This document shows positions 28,006 to 40,737 of a stretch of 64,000 nucleotides of DNA, in pieces; position 1 is the stretch's first letter; each line of letters begins with the position of its first letter. The stretch comes from Methanobacterium sp. (lineage in GTDB: Archaea; Methanobacteriota; Methanobacteria; Methanobacteriales; Methanobacteriaceae), in NCBI RefSeq assembly GCF_016217785.1, contig NZ_JACRGA010000025.1, forward strand, positions 1-64,000, given 5' to 3'. The notes below the pieces were generated by a model. That model saw only the letters and a list, made by a program, of their open reading frames with translations, was not told where the DNA came from and made no database searches. The translations under genes and the position numbers were made by a program.

Positions 28006-28884
28006 ATGAAGTTTCATCCCAGTTTAAACCTACGTATAAAGGGTGAAACATTTAACTACCGACTTTTTGAGGCTTTAACTGAGATCACCAATACTTGGTC
28101 ACAACGAGAAGCTGCCAAAAGATTGAAAATATCACATGCAGTTTTAAATCGACGAATTCGTGACGCTGAAGAAAAGCTTGGATTTAAATTAGTGGAAACC
28201 ACCGGAGCCGGTTCCGGGCTCAGCCCCCAGGGAATGATGATCCTGGAAAAATATCAACGATATTTAAGACGATTAGCAGAACCAGACGTGCCAGTTATAG
28301 GTGGAGGTCCCATTGCCACTGGTTTGATGGATGTTTTAGCACGTCAATACGGCCTGGAAGTGACAATTTACACTACCGATGATTTAAACGCCCTTAAAAT
28401 GGCAGAGATGGATCTGGTGGATATTCTGGTTTTAGACGATCCAGTACATGCTCTTATGCATGATCTGGACTTCATACCCATAGCCAGAGATGATCTGGTA
28501 TTGGTATCTGGATCTGATGAATACTTGGAGAATGTTGACCAACTCCATGGTAGAAAGTTCGTGGAAGTTATTCATTCAGCCCAGCGACTGGCATGGAACA
28601 CCTTAGATCAGTTACGTGTTGATTACGAAATCACTGAACTGTGCAGTTCACCCCAAAATGCCCTTAAACTGATTAAAACCCGAGAAGGTCTTCTGACCTT
28701 TCAGAGCAGAAGTTTCATGTCACCTCTGCCTGATTCTTTTACCGTGTCTGACATCATGGCTGATGATACCAGCCATATAATCAGCATGGTCCTCCTCAAT
28801 AATGAACTGGAAGATTTTTCCAATTTTATCCAGGGAAGGGGCCAGAGATTGGTCCAGGAGTGGGGTTTTGGGAGAATTGACTAA
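28006..28884 (+). CDS. Transcriptional regulator: ModE-like HTH fused to a binding-protein-like domain
   Basis: This 292-residue protein opens with a LysR/ModE-type winged helix (about 15-90) with WSQREAAKRLKISHAVLNRRIRDAEEKLGFKLVE and a wing ending GSGLSPQG. The rest (about 100-290) resembles the type 2 periplasmic-binding-protein fold used for oxyanions, in the COG1910-like arrangement. This suggests a sensor for molybdate, tungstate or a related ligand. AAAGGAG precedes the ATG. It stands alone, but its place beside modE, fdhD and moaA supports a metal-oxyanion role; the ligand is inferred. Confidence 0.8.
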   Translation: MKFHPSLNLRIKGETFNYRLFEALTEITNTWSQREAAKRLKISHAVLNRRIRDAEEKLGFKLVETTGAGSGLSPQGMMILEKYQRYLRRLAEPDVPVIGGGPIATGLMDVLARQYGLEVTIYTTDDLNALKMAEMDLVDILVLDDPVHALMHDLDFIPIARDDLVLVSGSDEYLENVDQLHGRKFVEVIHSAQRLAWNTLDQLRVDYEITELCSSPQNALKLIKTREGLLTFQSRSFMSPLPDSFTVSDIMADDTSHIISMVLLNNELEDFSNFIQGRGQRLVQEWGFGRID

Positions 28885-29069
28885 TTAATCATTAAATAAT
28901 ATCTAAAACCTTGTGGAATACATTCATTATCTTTAAAAATAGATTTATTTGAAAGTGAGACCAAGATAGTTAAGGGTGGATTTTTAATTGCAGATAGTAG
29001 TTAATTATGGAATTATAACCATTGGTTAATTTTAAATAAACTTAAAATAGAAATAAGGCAGGTGATTGA

Positions 29070-29984
29070 TTGAGGGAAAAAAGAGATTTGCTGGCCATTG
29101 GGCATACTGCATTTGATTATATAATTCAGGTTAATGAATTCCCCCTACCGAACTCTGCCACTACCATTAATAATATGCGCACTTTTCATGGGGGTGCTGC
29201 TGCCAATGTTGCTGTGGTTGCATCCTCACTGGGTCTCGAATCTTCCCTGGTATCCGCAGTGGGAGGAGACTTTTCAGGATCTGAATATCAAAACCATTTA
29301 GAAAATCTTAAAATCGGCATTGAAGACATGATAATTGTTGATGAAGATAAAACACCCACTGCATTCGTGTTAACTGATAAAAATGATGATCAGATATTTT
29401 ACTTTTACTGGGGAGCTGCCACCAAATTTAAAGAAGCACCTGTCCCCATTAATGCCATTGGTAATGTTCAGGCGGTGCACCTAGCAACAGGAGATCCCAC
29501 CTTCAACTGTAAATGTGGTGAATTCGCCCGTGAAAATGGTAAAACCATATCATTCGATCCAGGGCAGGACCTGCACATGTACTCATCCCATGATCTTTTG
29601 AATGTTCTAAAAATATGTGATATTCTCTTTGGAAATCATCATGAAATTGGACGCATCCTGAAAAGCATCAACATGAGCATTGACCAGTTGAGGGACTATG
29701 GACCATCAATTGTGGTGGAAACCAGAGGTAGAAATGGAAGTGTTATTTACTCTGATGAGAAGATTATGATAGATGCTGTTGAGCGTGACCCCACTGACCC
29801 CACTGGTGCTGGTGATTCTTACCGGGCAGGGTTTCTGAAATCATACCTGGAAGGTAAATCCCTGGAATATTGTGGTAAACTAGCTTCCGCTGTATCTTCA
29901 TTCATTGTGGAAGCAGAAGGCTGCCAGACAAATGTTCCCACCCTTGAAATGGCCAAAAAAAGAATGGATAACTCTTTAAAATGA
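29070..29984 (+). CDS. PfkB-family carbohydrate or nucleoside kinase
   Basis: This 304-residue ribokinase-fold enzyme has the PfkB signature 1 region FHGGAAANVAVVASSLG (about 34-50) and signature 2 DPTGAGDSYRAGF (about 245-257), which contains the catalytic Asp of the GAGD motif. It phosphorylates a sugar or nucleoside with ATP; archaeal members of this type include a broad nucleoside kinase, but the substrate cannot be fixed here. The start is a TTG with AGGTGAT upstream. A pair of long hairpins follows before thiC. Confidence 0.85.
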   Translation: MREKRDLLAIGHTAFDYIIQVNEFPLPNSATTINNMRTFHGGAAANVAVVASSLGLESSLVSAVGGDFSGSEYQNHLENLKIGIEDMIIVDEDKTPTAFVLTDKNDDQIFYFYWGAATKFKEAPVPINAIGNVQAVHLATGDPTFNCKCGEFARENGKTISFDPGQDLHMYSSHDLLNVLKICDILFGNHHEIGRILKSINMSIDQLRDYGPSIVVETRGRNGSVIYSDEKIMIDAVERDPTDPTGAGDSYRAGFLKSYLEGKSLEYCGKLASAVSSFIVEAEGCQTNVPTLEMAKKRMDNSLK

Positions 29985-31621
<1,637 letters not shown>

Positions 31622-31680
31622 ATAAAATTTTTCGAATAAAAGAGATTTATCCCCCATTTTTTATTCATTTTAAATATTAC

Positions 31681-33288
<1,608 letters not shown>

Positions 33289-33291
33289 TAA

Positions 33292-33810
33292 TTGAAAGTG
33301 CGGCTGGTTGAACGAGAGGTCCTGGATCCACTGGGAGAGGTTCAAGCAGATAAATTAAAGGTTAACCCCCTACCAGAGGACTTTGAAAAAGTCACCATAT
33401 TTGACAACACCAAGCCCGGTGCTGGAGCGATATTGGATATTTTAGCAGAATCTCTGGGGAACAGGACATTCATAAAGGTTAAAAAACCTGCTGGCGCCCC
33501 TGCTACACCAGAACAGATTGATAAAGCTTCTTCTGGAGAAATTGCCATCCTTGCTTTGGGGGACTGTGGTTCCTGCACCAGCTGGGTTATACTGGATGCC
33601 ATTTGCCTGGAAAAAAGGGGAATACCCACCATTTCCATTTGCTCAGACCATTTCGCATCTTTTGCCCATAAACTGGCCAGATCCCATGGAATGGATGAAT
33701 TACGAATTTTAGAAATTAAACACCCCGTAGCCGGGCTTTCAACTGATGAAGTGAAGGAAAAAACCATAAAACTTATTCCATCATTCCTTTATTTACTGCA
33801 AATACCTTAA
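33292..33810 (+). CDS. UGSC-motif family protein, cysteine form, function unknown
   Basis: This 172-residue protein carries the motif GDCGSCTSW (about 99-107), the cysteine version of the U-G-S-C motif of a redox-type protein family first noted as selenoproteins in metagenomes. Both cysteines are ordinary codons (TGT, TGC). The surrounding sequence (AILALGDCG, GIPTISICSDHFASFA, HPVAGLSTDEV) reads as an alpha/beta fold. TTG start with GGAGG upstream, three bases after lysS. The next gene encodes a protein seen beside this family in bacteria, to my recollection. The biochemical role is unknown; a thiol-based activity is inferred from the two near cysteines. Confidence 0.75.
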   Translation: MKVRLVEREVLDPLGEVQADKLKVNPLPEDFEKVTIFDNTKPGAGAILDILAESLGNRTFIKVKKPAGAPATPEQIDKASSGEIAILALGDCGSCTSWVILDAICLEKRGIPTISICSDHFASFAHKLARSHGMDELRILEIKHPVAGLSTDEVKEKTIKLIPSFLYLLQIP

Positions 33811-33934
33811 TATACCTAAAAATAACCTAATATCCTAAAATATCTTAACATCCTAAAATACCTACCCCAATAAATACCCAACAATACCATACCCCCCGGG
33901 AAATACCTTAAACCATTAAATGTGTTAGAGAACC
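33811..33934 (+). repeat. Short degenerate tandem repeat in an intergenic gap
   Basis: Variants of CCTAAAATA recur about every 12-17 bases from 33816 to 33868 (cctaaaaata, cctaatatcctaaaatat, catcctaaaatacct), followed by C-rich sequence. It separates the UGSC gene from its probable partner and is too irregular and small for a CRISPR. Confidence 0.6.
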
Positions 33935-35125
33935 ATGGTAAAAAAATATAAAAAAATAGTTAATAACCAGGCCTGTGGCTGCCTTATTGATGAAATCCTG
34001 GAAAAAAAAGAAAATAAGGATGAAAAAAATAAAAACGATAGTCGTCTTTGCAGTGCCAGTCAATCAGATATGGAGTTCTTTGTTGACCCTGACCCTCTGA
34101 AGACCAGTATCGATTTTTACCAACGCCACCTGACCGACGGCCTACCTATCATTCCCCCGACCCGAGAACGGGCGAATCGTTTCCTGGATTACAGTAAACA
34201 TGACCCGAGTGAGCTTCTGGCTCTTTTACCCCCTAAAATGGGCCAGGCTACTCCTGAAAAAATTGCCATTAACTCGATTATGGCCGGGTGCCTGCCTCAG
34301 TTTCAACCAGTAATGGAACATGTCATCCAGGCTATTTCTCAGGATAAATTCAACCTTGCAGGAGTTAACGCCACCACCCACCCAGTATCCATCTGCACCA
34401 TAATTAACGGCCCATTACCCCATGAATTAGGAATGAATTCTGGTGCAGGGTGCCTGGGACCGGGTAATATGGCTAATGCTACTATTGGTCGTGCCCTACG
34501 TTTGTGTCTTATTAACATTGCCGGGGCAATTCCTGGAGTGGGTGACCATGCTACCCATGGATCACCAGCCAAGTACAGTTACTGTTTCACAGAAAATGAG
34601 GATGAAACTCCCTGGGATCTTTTCCATGTAGAAAACGGTTATTTGAAGGATGATAGTACAGTTACGGTGATGGCTGCTGAAGCTCCGCATAATGTCAATG
34701 ATCACCGCAGCCAGACAGCGGAAGACTTGCTGGAGACTATCATTCATACTGCAGCCACTGCTGGTTGTAACAACAGCCATGTACCAGGTGAACTCCTAGT
34801 TATCATGAGCCCGGAGCACGCAGCAACTATCAGCAGGGATGGGTGGGAAAAGGAAGATGTGAAGGATCATATCCACGAAAATGCGCTGTTACCTGCCAGT
34901 TTAGGTGATCGTGGTGGTCAAAAACTAGATGATGAATGGATTATCAGTGATGATGTTCGCATAACCCGCTCCCCATCTGATGTGCTTTTACTGGTGGCTG
35001 GAGGTCCTGGCAGGCATACCATGATCAGTCACGGTTTTGGAAATGGATCTTTGTCAGTTACCCTGCCCATCACCCTGAAAGATGGATCAATGGTACATTC
35101 CGTGGAAGAATTTAAAATAAAGTAA
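33935..35125 (+). CDS. Conserved protein with DGLPIIPPT motif, probable partner of the UGSC protein
   Basis: This protein of 396 residues has a Lys/Asn-rich, Cys-containing N-terminal extension (about 1-45), then a conserved core starting RHLTDGLPIIPPTRERANRFLD. The core includes AGCLPQFQPVMEHVI, NSGAGCLGPGNMANATIGRALRL and GGPGRHTMISHGFG. This core resembles a family of unassigned proteins that I recall occurring with, or fused to, UGSC proteins in bacteria. No cofactor motif is recognised. The weak ribosome site (TTAGAGAACC) leaves the start slightly uncertain, and a later start would remove the extension. It follows the UGSC gene by 124 bp. Confidence 0.7.
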   Translation: MVKKYKKIVNNQACGCLIDEILEKKENKDEKNKNDSRLCSASQSDMEFFVDPDPLKTSIDFYQRHLTDGLPIIPPTRERANRFLDYSKHDPSELLALLPPKMGQATPEKIAINSIMAGCLPQFQPVMEHVIQAISQDKFNLAGVNATTHPVSICTIINGPLPHELGMNSGAGCLGPGNMANATIGRALRLCLINIAGAIPGVGDHATHGSPAKYSYCFTENEDETPWDLFHVENGYLKDDSTVTVMAAEAPHNVNDHRSQTAEDLLETIIHTAATAGCNNSHVPGELLVIMSPEHAATISRDGWEKEDVKDHIHENALLPASLGDRGGQKLDDEWIISDDVRITRSPSDVLLLVAGGPGRHTMISHGFGNGSLSVTLPITLKDGSMVHSVEEFKIK

Positions 35126-35193
35126 AAGGTAAATAAAGTAAACGGGCAGAATTTCAGTCTTTTTCTACCCCTACTTATCAATAAAAGTGAGTA

Positions 35194-35661
35194 TTAATCC
35201 GTGCAATAACCTACTCGTTCTAATTCTGCTTCCCATATTTTAGGATTTTCTTCAATGTACTTTTCTAAAAGTTCACGGCATTCATCAATACCCATGACTT
35301 TAACTTCCACCCCACTTTCCCTTAACAATTCTTCAGGACCAATTAATGTGGTGTTTTCCCCAATCACCACTCGATGAATATTGTATAACATTATTGCCCC
35401 TGAACACATGGTACATGGGGATAAAGTAGTGTAAAGAGTGGATTTTTGATAATCAGCTCCCCGAAGACGTCCCGCATTTTCAATGCAATCCATTTCCCCG
35501 TGGAGAATAACAGAATCATTTTGAAGCAGTCGGTTATGACCATGTCCCACCACTTCCCCATCGACAACCAGCACTGCCCCTATGGGAATTCCTCCTTCTT
35601 TAAGGCTTTTTTTGGCTTCAGCAATTGCCTGGGCCATGAAACGATGATCATCTGCTTCCAT
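35194..35661 (-). CDS. Cytosine/nucleoside deaminase, close to the yeast cytosine deaminase type
   Basis: This 155-residue zinc-dependent deaminase has His and Glu in LHGEMDCIENAGRL (zinc ligand and proton shuttle) and the two cysteine ligands in TLYTTLSPCTMCSGAIM. The order EGGIPIGAV, GHGHNRL, RVVIGENTT and the C-terminal YIEENPKIWE closely parallel fungal FCY1 cytosine deaminase rather than TadA. Conversion of cytosine to uracil is the most likely reaction; other small bases are possible. The second ATG, at 35661, is preferred because the first codons contain the GGGGGG ribosome site. Confidence 0.85.
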   Translation of the reverse strand: MEADDHRFMAQAIAEAKKSLKEGGIPIGAVLVVDGEVVGHGHNRLLQNDSVILHGEMDCIENAGRLRGADYQKSTLYTTLSPCTMCSGAIMLYNIHRVVIGENTTLIGPEELLRESGVEVKVMGIDECRELLEKYIEENPKIWEAELERVGYCTD

Positions 35662-35722
35662 GAATGTCCCCCCCATAGATTTTAAAAAAAGAATGAAAAA
35701 AAGAAAATAGTATTTGAGTGTT

Positions 35723-36223
35723 CTAAGTTGTTTTCAGGCTACCAAGTATCCGTTCCATGTTTTGGGTGCTGTTACTACTGGATACGTAAGCAGCATAGTA
35801 GAGACTATTATTTTTCACCCAGAAAGCAATGGTAGTGTAGTAACCAGAAGAGTCTTTGCTTGTTGTTGTGATCACGGTTGCAGTGGATCCATCCACTGTA
35901 ATAGATTTACTTGAACCATATCCCTGTGTCTGATATTCCTGTACCAACTGATTTAGTACACTCTGAATACTTGCTGTGTCAAGTCCAGAAGCAGATATAC
36001 TTCCAATAGCAAAACCTTCATCACTGCTTCCAACTGCTGCAATATTGTTTGAGCCAGCTGGAGTAGTCACGGTTTTTGTTGCATTTTCACTCCAGGTCCC
36101 GGGATAAGTGAAAGTTATCCCATTACCAGAATATGTTTTGTTCGATGACCATTCGTCACTGGTACAACCAGAGGCCATTACTACTAATAAAACAACTGCC
36201 AAGATGTAGATCAATCTTTTCAT
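35723..36223 (-). CDS. Small secreted lipoprotein
   Basis: This 166-residue protein has a lipoprotein signal: MKRLIYILAVVLLVVMASGC, with the lipobox Cys at 20. The mature part contains FTYPGTWSENATKT and a repeated Ser/Thr-rich beta pattern, like the PsbP-type lipoprotein domains common in Methanobacteria. It is probably anchored outside the membrane. A GGTGG site (minus strand) precedes the ATG. No enzymatic residues are apparent and the gene stands alone. Confidence 0.8.
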   Translation of the reverse strand: MKRLIYILAVVLLVVMASGCTSDEWSSNKTYSGNGITFTYPGTWSENATKTVTTPAGSNNIAAVGSSDEGFAIGSISASGLDTASIQSVLNQLVQEYQTQGYGSSKSITVDGSTATVITTTSKDSSGYYTTIAFWVKNNSLYYAAYVSSSNSTQNMERILGSLKTT

Positions 36224-36437
36224 TCAAACCACCTACAAATATAATTATCATTATTAATTATGCTATTAATCTGATTTAAATTAATCGCCATGGAAACATT
36301 TCCCCTGAATTAAACATTGGAGGAATTATAAGATTGGGTGCAAATCGTAAAATATGGGAAATAATTGAATTCACGCGTTTGAATAAACTCCCTAGCAGTT
36401 GAAATAATCCATTGAGACTAAATATAAAAAAAATTTT

Positions 36438-37685
36438 TTAAAGTATTCTAAGACTATCATAAATTAAATTACACTCCAGGCGGGTGGCAAAATTCAGGGA
36501 TTTCTCATCCACCCTGAATTCAGGATGATGGTTAGGTTTTACTTCAGAGAGCGGCCGGTCACTTGGAGCAGCACCATAATACATATAGAGGCCAGGAATT
36601 TCACGAGAAAAATAGGAAAAATCTTCTGATTTTGTTGATGCTAGGTAATAAAGAACGTTTTTCGCCTGGGCAACTCTTTCCACCGTGGGGAGCATTGCAT
36701 CATACAAGGCAAGGTTGTTGACATTCAACGGGTAGTGCTGGCCAAATATCACTTCAGCCTGGCAGCCGTGCATTTCTGCTTTCATCTCAGCTAATTCTTT
36801 AATGCGGGTGATAAGAATTTCACGATTATCTTTATCAAGTGAGCGTGCAGTTAGGCCCATTTCAGCTCCTTCAGGGATGATGTTCACCTTTATTCCTCCC
36901 CAGAAGTAGCCCACAGTGATGACTGCTGCTCCTTTCTGCAGGTCCACCTCCCGGCTGATGAGTGTCTGCAGGGAATTTATCAGGGATGCTCCGGCAACAA
37001 TAGGGTCTTTACCACTCCATGGCTGGGATCCGTGGGCCTGCTCACCCCATATACGTATGAATATACTGTCCTGACTGGCATGGGTGGGTCCTTCCCGGAT
37101 CATGACTTGCCCGGGGTAACAGGTGCTGTTGGCATGGAAGCCGAATATAGCTTGCACTTCCGGATCCTTAAGGGCTCCTTCTTCTACCATCCGCAGAGCC
37201 CCACCATCAGTGCCTGTGGGAGCACCTTCTTCAGCTGGTTGGAACAAGAAAACAACTTTTCCAGGTAATTCTGACCTAAGCTGGCTTAGAATTGTGGCAG
37301 TCCCTATGGCCGCTGCAGTGCTGGCATCATGACCACAGGCATGGGCCACGTATGTTTCCAGACCATTATAATCTGTTTTCACATTAGAAGCATATTCCAG
37401 ACCAGTTTCTTCCCTTACTGGGAGAGCATCAATATCCGCCCGGATGGCCACGGTAGGGCCTGGTTTTTCCCCTTGAAGAACCGCTTTTATACCGGTTTTG
37501 GCAATGGGCGAAATGACTTCCACACCCGGGAGTGCCTCCAAGTGTTCCAGGATATACCGGCTGGTTTCAAACTCTTGATAGGCAAGTTCAGGGTGCTGGT
37601 GGAGCCAGCGGAAAATTTGGATTTGTGATGATGCAAAATCACTAACCAGTTCATCTATGCACTTGTAGAAAGCCTCAAGAGTCAT
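36438..37685 (-). CDS. M20-family amidohydrolase (peptidase/aminoacylase type)
   Basis: This 415-residue enzyme is of the M20D branch (IAA-amino acid hydrolase/hippurate hydrolase type). Metal-binding segments are visible as AIRADIDALPV (about 76-86), VAHACGHDASTAAAIG (about 105-120) and FQPAEEGAPTGTDGG (about 144-158), the last holding the catalytic Glu pair; a C-terminal STKSEDFSYFSREIPG and NHHPEFRVDE complete the site. It hydrolyses an N-acyl or peptide-like amide; the substrate is unknown. The ATG at 37685 with AAGGTGAT upstream is favoured over one seven codons earlier. Confidence 0.9.
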   Translation of the reverse strand: MTLEAFYKCIDELVSDFASSQIQIFRWLHQHPELAYQEFETSRYILEHLEALPGVEVISPIAKTGIKAVLQGEKPGPTVAIRADIDALPVREETGLEYASNVKTDYNGLETYVAHACGHDASTAAAIGTATILSQLRSELPGKVVFLFQPAEEGAPTGTDGGALRMVEEGALKDPEVQAIFGFHANSTCYPGQVMIREGPTHASQDSIFIRIWGEQAHGSQPWSGKDPIVAGASLINSLQTLISREVDLQKGAAVITVGYFWGGIKVNIIPEGAEMGLTARSLDKDNREILITRIKELAEMKAEMHGCQAEVIFGQHYPLNVNNLALYDAMLPTVERVAQAKNVLYYLASTKSEDFSYFSREIPGLYMYYGAAPSDRPLSEVKPNHHPEFRVDEKSLNFATRLECNLIYDSLRIL

Positions 37686-37926
37686 TAAAATCACCTTAAA
37701 TATCAAAGGCAGAACTTAAATTCAATCATGATTATATTTTTAGAATTACATATTAATTATACCTTATCCAACAGTTATTAGGATAAACTAGACAATAAAT
37801 GGACCCCAAGAAATTCATCATGCCTCCAATTTGTAAGAATAAAAAAAATATTTAACCAAGTGAATCTACCCATAATCCTTATCTTAAAACTTTATACTCA
37901 CCTTAATGATTAATTAACGGTTTTAA

Positions 37927-38322
37927 CTAGTATAAATGAAACGTAAGTAGGATTACAGCACCCACTATCACTATTATTAGGTAGTACAGAATTACTTTAT
38001 ATCCAATTTTCTTCATACTTGCCGATTCATTCTGGGGAGAGTAATATTTAAAGAGAACGTATAAAAATAACATTATGGCAAATCCAGATACTAGCATTGC
38101 GTAGTCATAAACTATGTATAAAAATATAACATTACTTATAACAAATAAAAGAATTCCAACCAGGATAATTTTAAGATCAAACCTAGATTCCGGGTTAAAA
38201 CTCAAAAAATTCTTTTTATCAGATTTTTTATCGGGTTTTAAAGAGTTTTTGCAGTTGTAACAGATTTCGGCTTTTTTACTGTTTTTAGTTTTGCACCGTG
38301 GGCAGATAATTGTAGATACCAA
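37927..38322 (-). CDS. Small membrane protein with zinc ribbon
   Basis: This 131-residue protein has an N-terminal zinc-ribbon of two Cys pairs (CPRCKTKN, CYNCKNS, about residues 7-28), a Lys-rich linker, and three predicted membrane helices (about 45-66, 72-90, 108-130). The TTG at 38322 has AGGTGAT at a good distance; an ATG nine codons earlier lacks a ribosome site. Such ribbon-plus-membrane proteins are frequent in Methanobacteriales and their function is unknown. Confidence 0.75.
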   Translation of the reverse strand: MVSTIICPRCKTKNSKKAEICYNCKNSLKPDKKSDKKNFLSFNPESRFDLKIILVGILLFVISNVIFLYIVYDYAMLVSGFAIMLFLYVLFKYYSPQNESASMKKIGYKVILYYLIIVIVGAVILLTFHLY

Positions 38323-38349
38323 GATATCACCTAATCTCAATTTAACCAT

Positions 38350-38975
38350 TTGATTATGAGTTAACCACTCTATTCAAGTCAATGAAATAAATAATAAAAC
38401 ATCCCTGATCAAGATTAATCTGTTAACATAATTTAATTAAATTTATTTTAGTAATTAAATTATATTTTAGGGATTTTCAGTCATTGCAACGAACTTTTTT
38501 TATTCCAGTTAATTTATTATTATGCAGTTATAAAATGAGGGCTTAATAAAACTTACGAAGTTGAAAAAAGATTGAAGATCTATTATCAATTCATGACGAC
38601 TCCGAGTACCATTTTTTAATTATGCTCCCTATTAGGCCAATAAATGCCCTAACATGTTAAAATTTCATTAATCTATTTATAAAAATCATATCATGGCAAA
38701 ATACGTAAAATATAAATTATTTTTAATTTATAAGGGCGTTATAATCCACCGAGAAAAAATAGAAACCTACATAATTCTACATACATTTTCCGTTATGAAA
38801 AATGATTTTTCATAATTTGTAGAATGGGTTTATAGCGTGTTATTTTTTTATTAAATGAAGATATGGGCAGCTTATGGGAAAAAAAAGAAATAAAAATCTT
38901 TATATATTTTTAATGTAATTTTATTATTAATTAAGGTTAATAATAAAAAAATCCCCTAAAGGGTCAGGTGGTCAA
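38350..38975. other. AT-rich non-coding gap of about 620 bp
   Basis: No gene or stable RNA is recognised in this very AT-rich stretch. It holds a nested inverted repeat at 38774-38825 and, near its end, a TTTATATATT box (about 38900-38909) that fits the promoter of the small repeat protein at 38976. Confidence 0.6.
38774..38825. repeat. Nested perfect inverted repeat
   Basis: Outer arms ATTCTACA (38774-38781) and TGTAGAAT (38818-38825) enclose inner arms TTATGAAAAA (38793-38802) and TTTTTCATAA (38806-38815) with a 3-base centre. All 18 pairs are perfect. Confidence 0.85.
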
Positions 38976-40476
<1,501 letters not shown>

Positions 40477-40669
40477 TCTGAGGAAAGTAGTTTACATTGC
40501 CAAATTGAACGGTATTTGTAGATCCTTTCCATTTTTCTTTTTTATTTCTTGAAAAAAGGAAGGGTGTCCAAATCTTAAATTCTATCATGAATGATCATAT
40601 AGGAAACAATCATTCACCCGTGATTTATCACTGGAAATAGTCGGAAATAAGTTATGTCAAAGAAATTAT

Positions 40670-40683
40670 CATGAATATTCATG
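40670..40683. promoter_or_regulatory. Palindrome CATGAATATTCATG upstream of fdhA
   Basis: This is an exact copy of the 14-bp palindrome found in the fdhC leader at 39457-39470. A related ATCATGAATGATCAT lies at 40584-40598. The repeated occurrence at two formate genes suggests the binding site of a formate- or metal-responsive regulator. Confidence 0.7.
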
Positions 40684-40737
40684 GATTTTAGAGGAAGAAT
40701 TATTACATATAAATTTTATATTGAGAGGAGGAAGAAA

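Noticed and set aside
33292..33810. Selenocysteine in the UGSC motif
   Set aside because: Both positions are plain cysteine codons (TGT and TGC); no in-frame TGA is present.
33811..33934. Intergenic CCTAAAATA repeats as a CRISPR or replication iteron
   Set aside because: Units are short, irregular in spacing and degenerate, with no dyad or associated initiator or cas gene.
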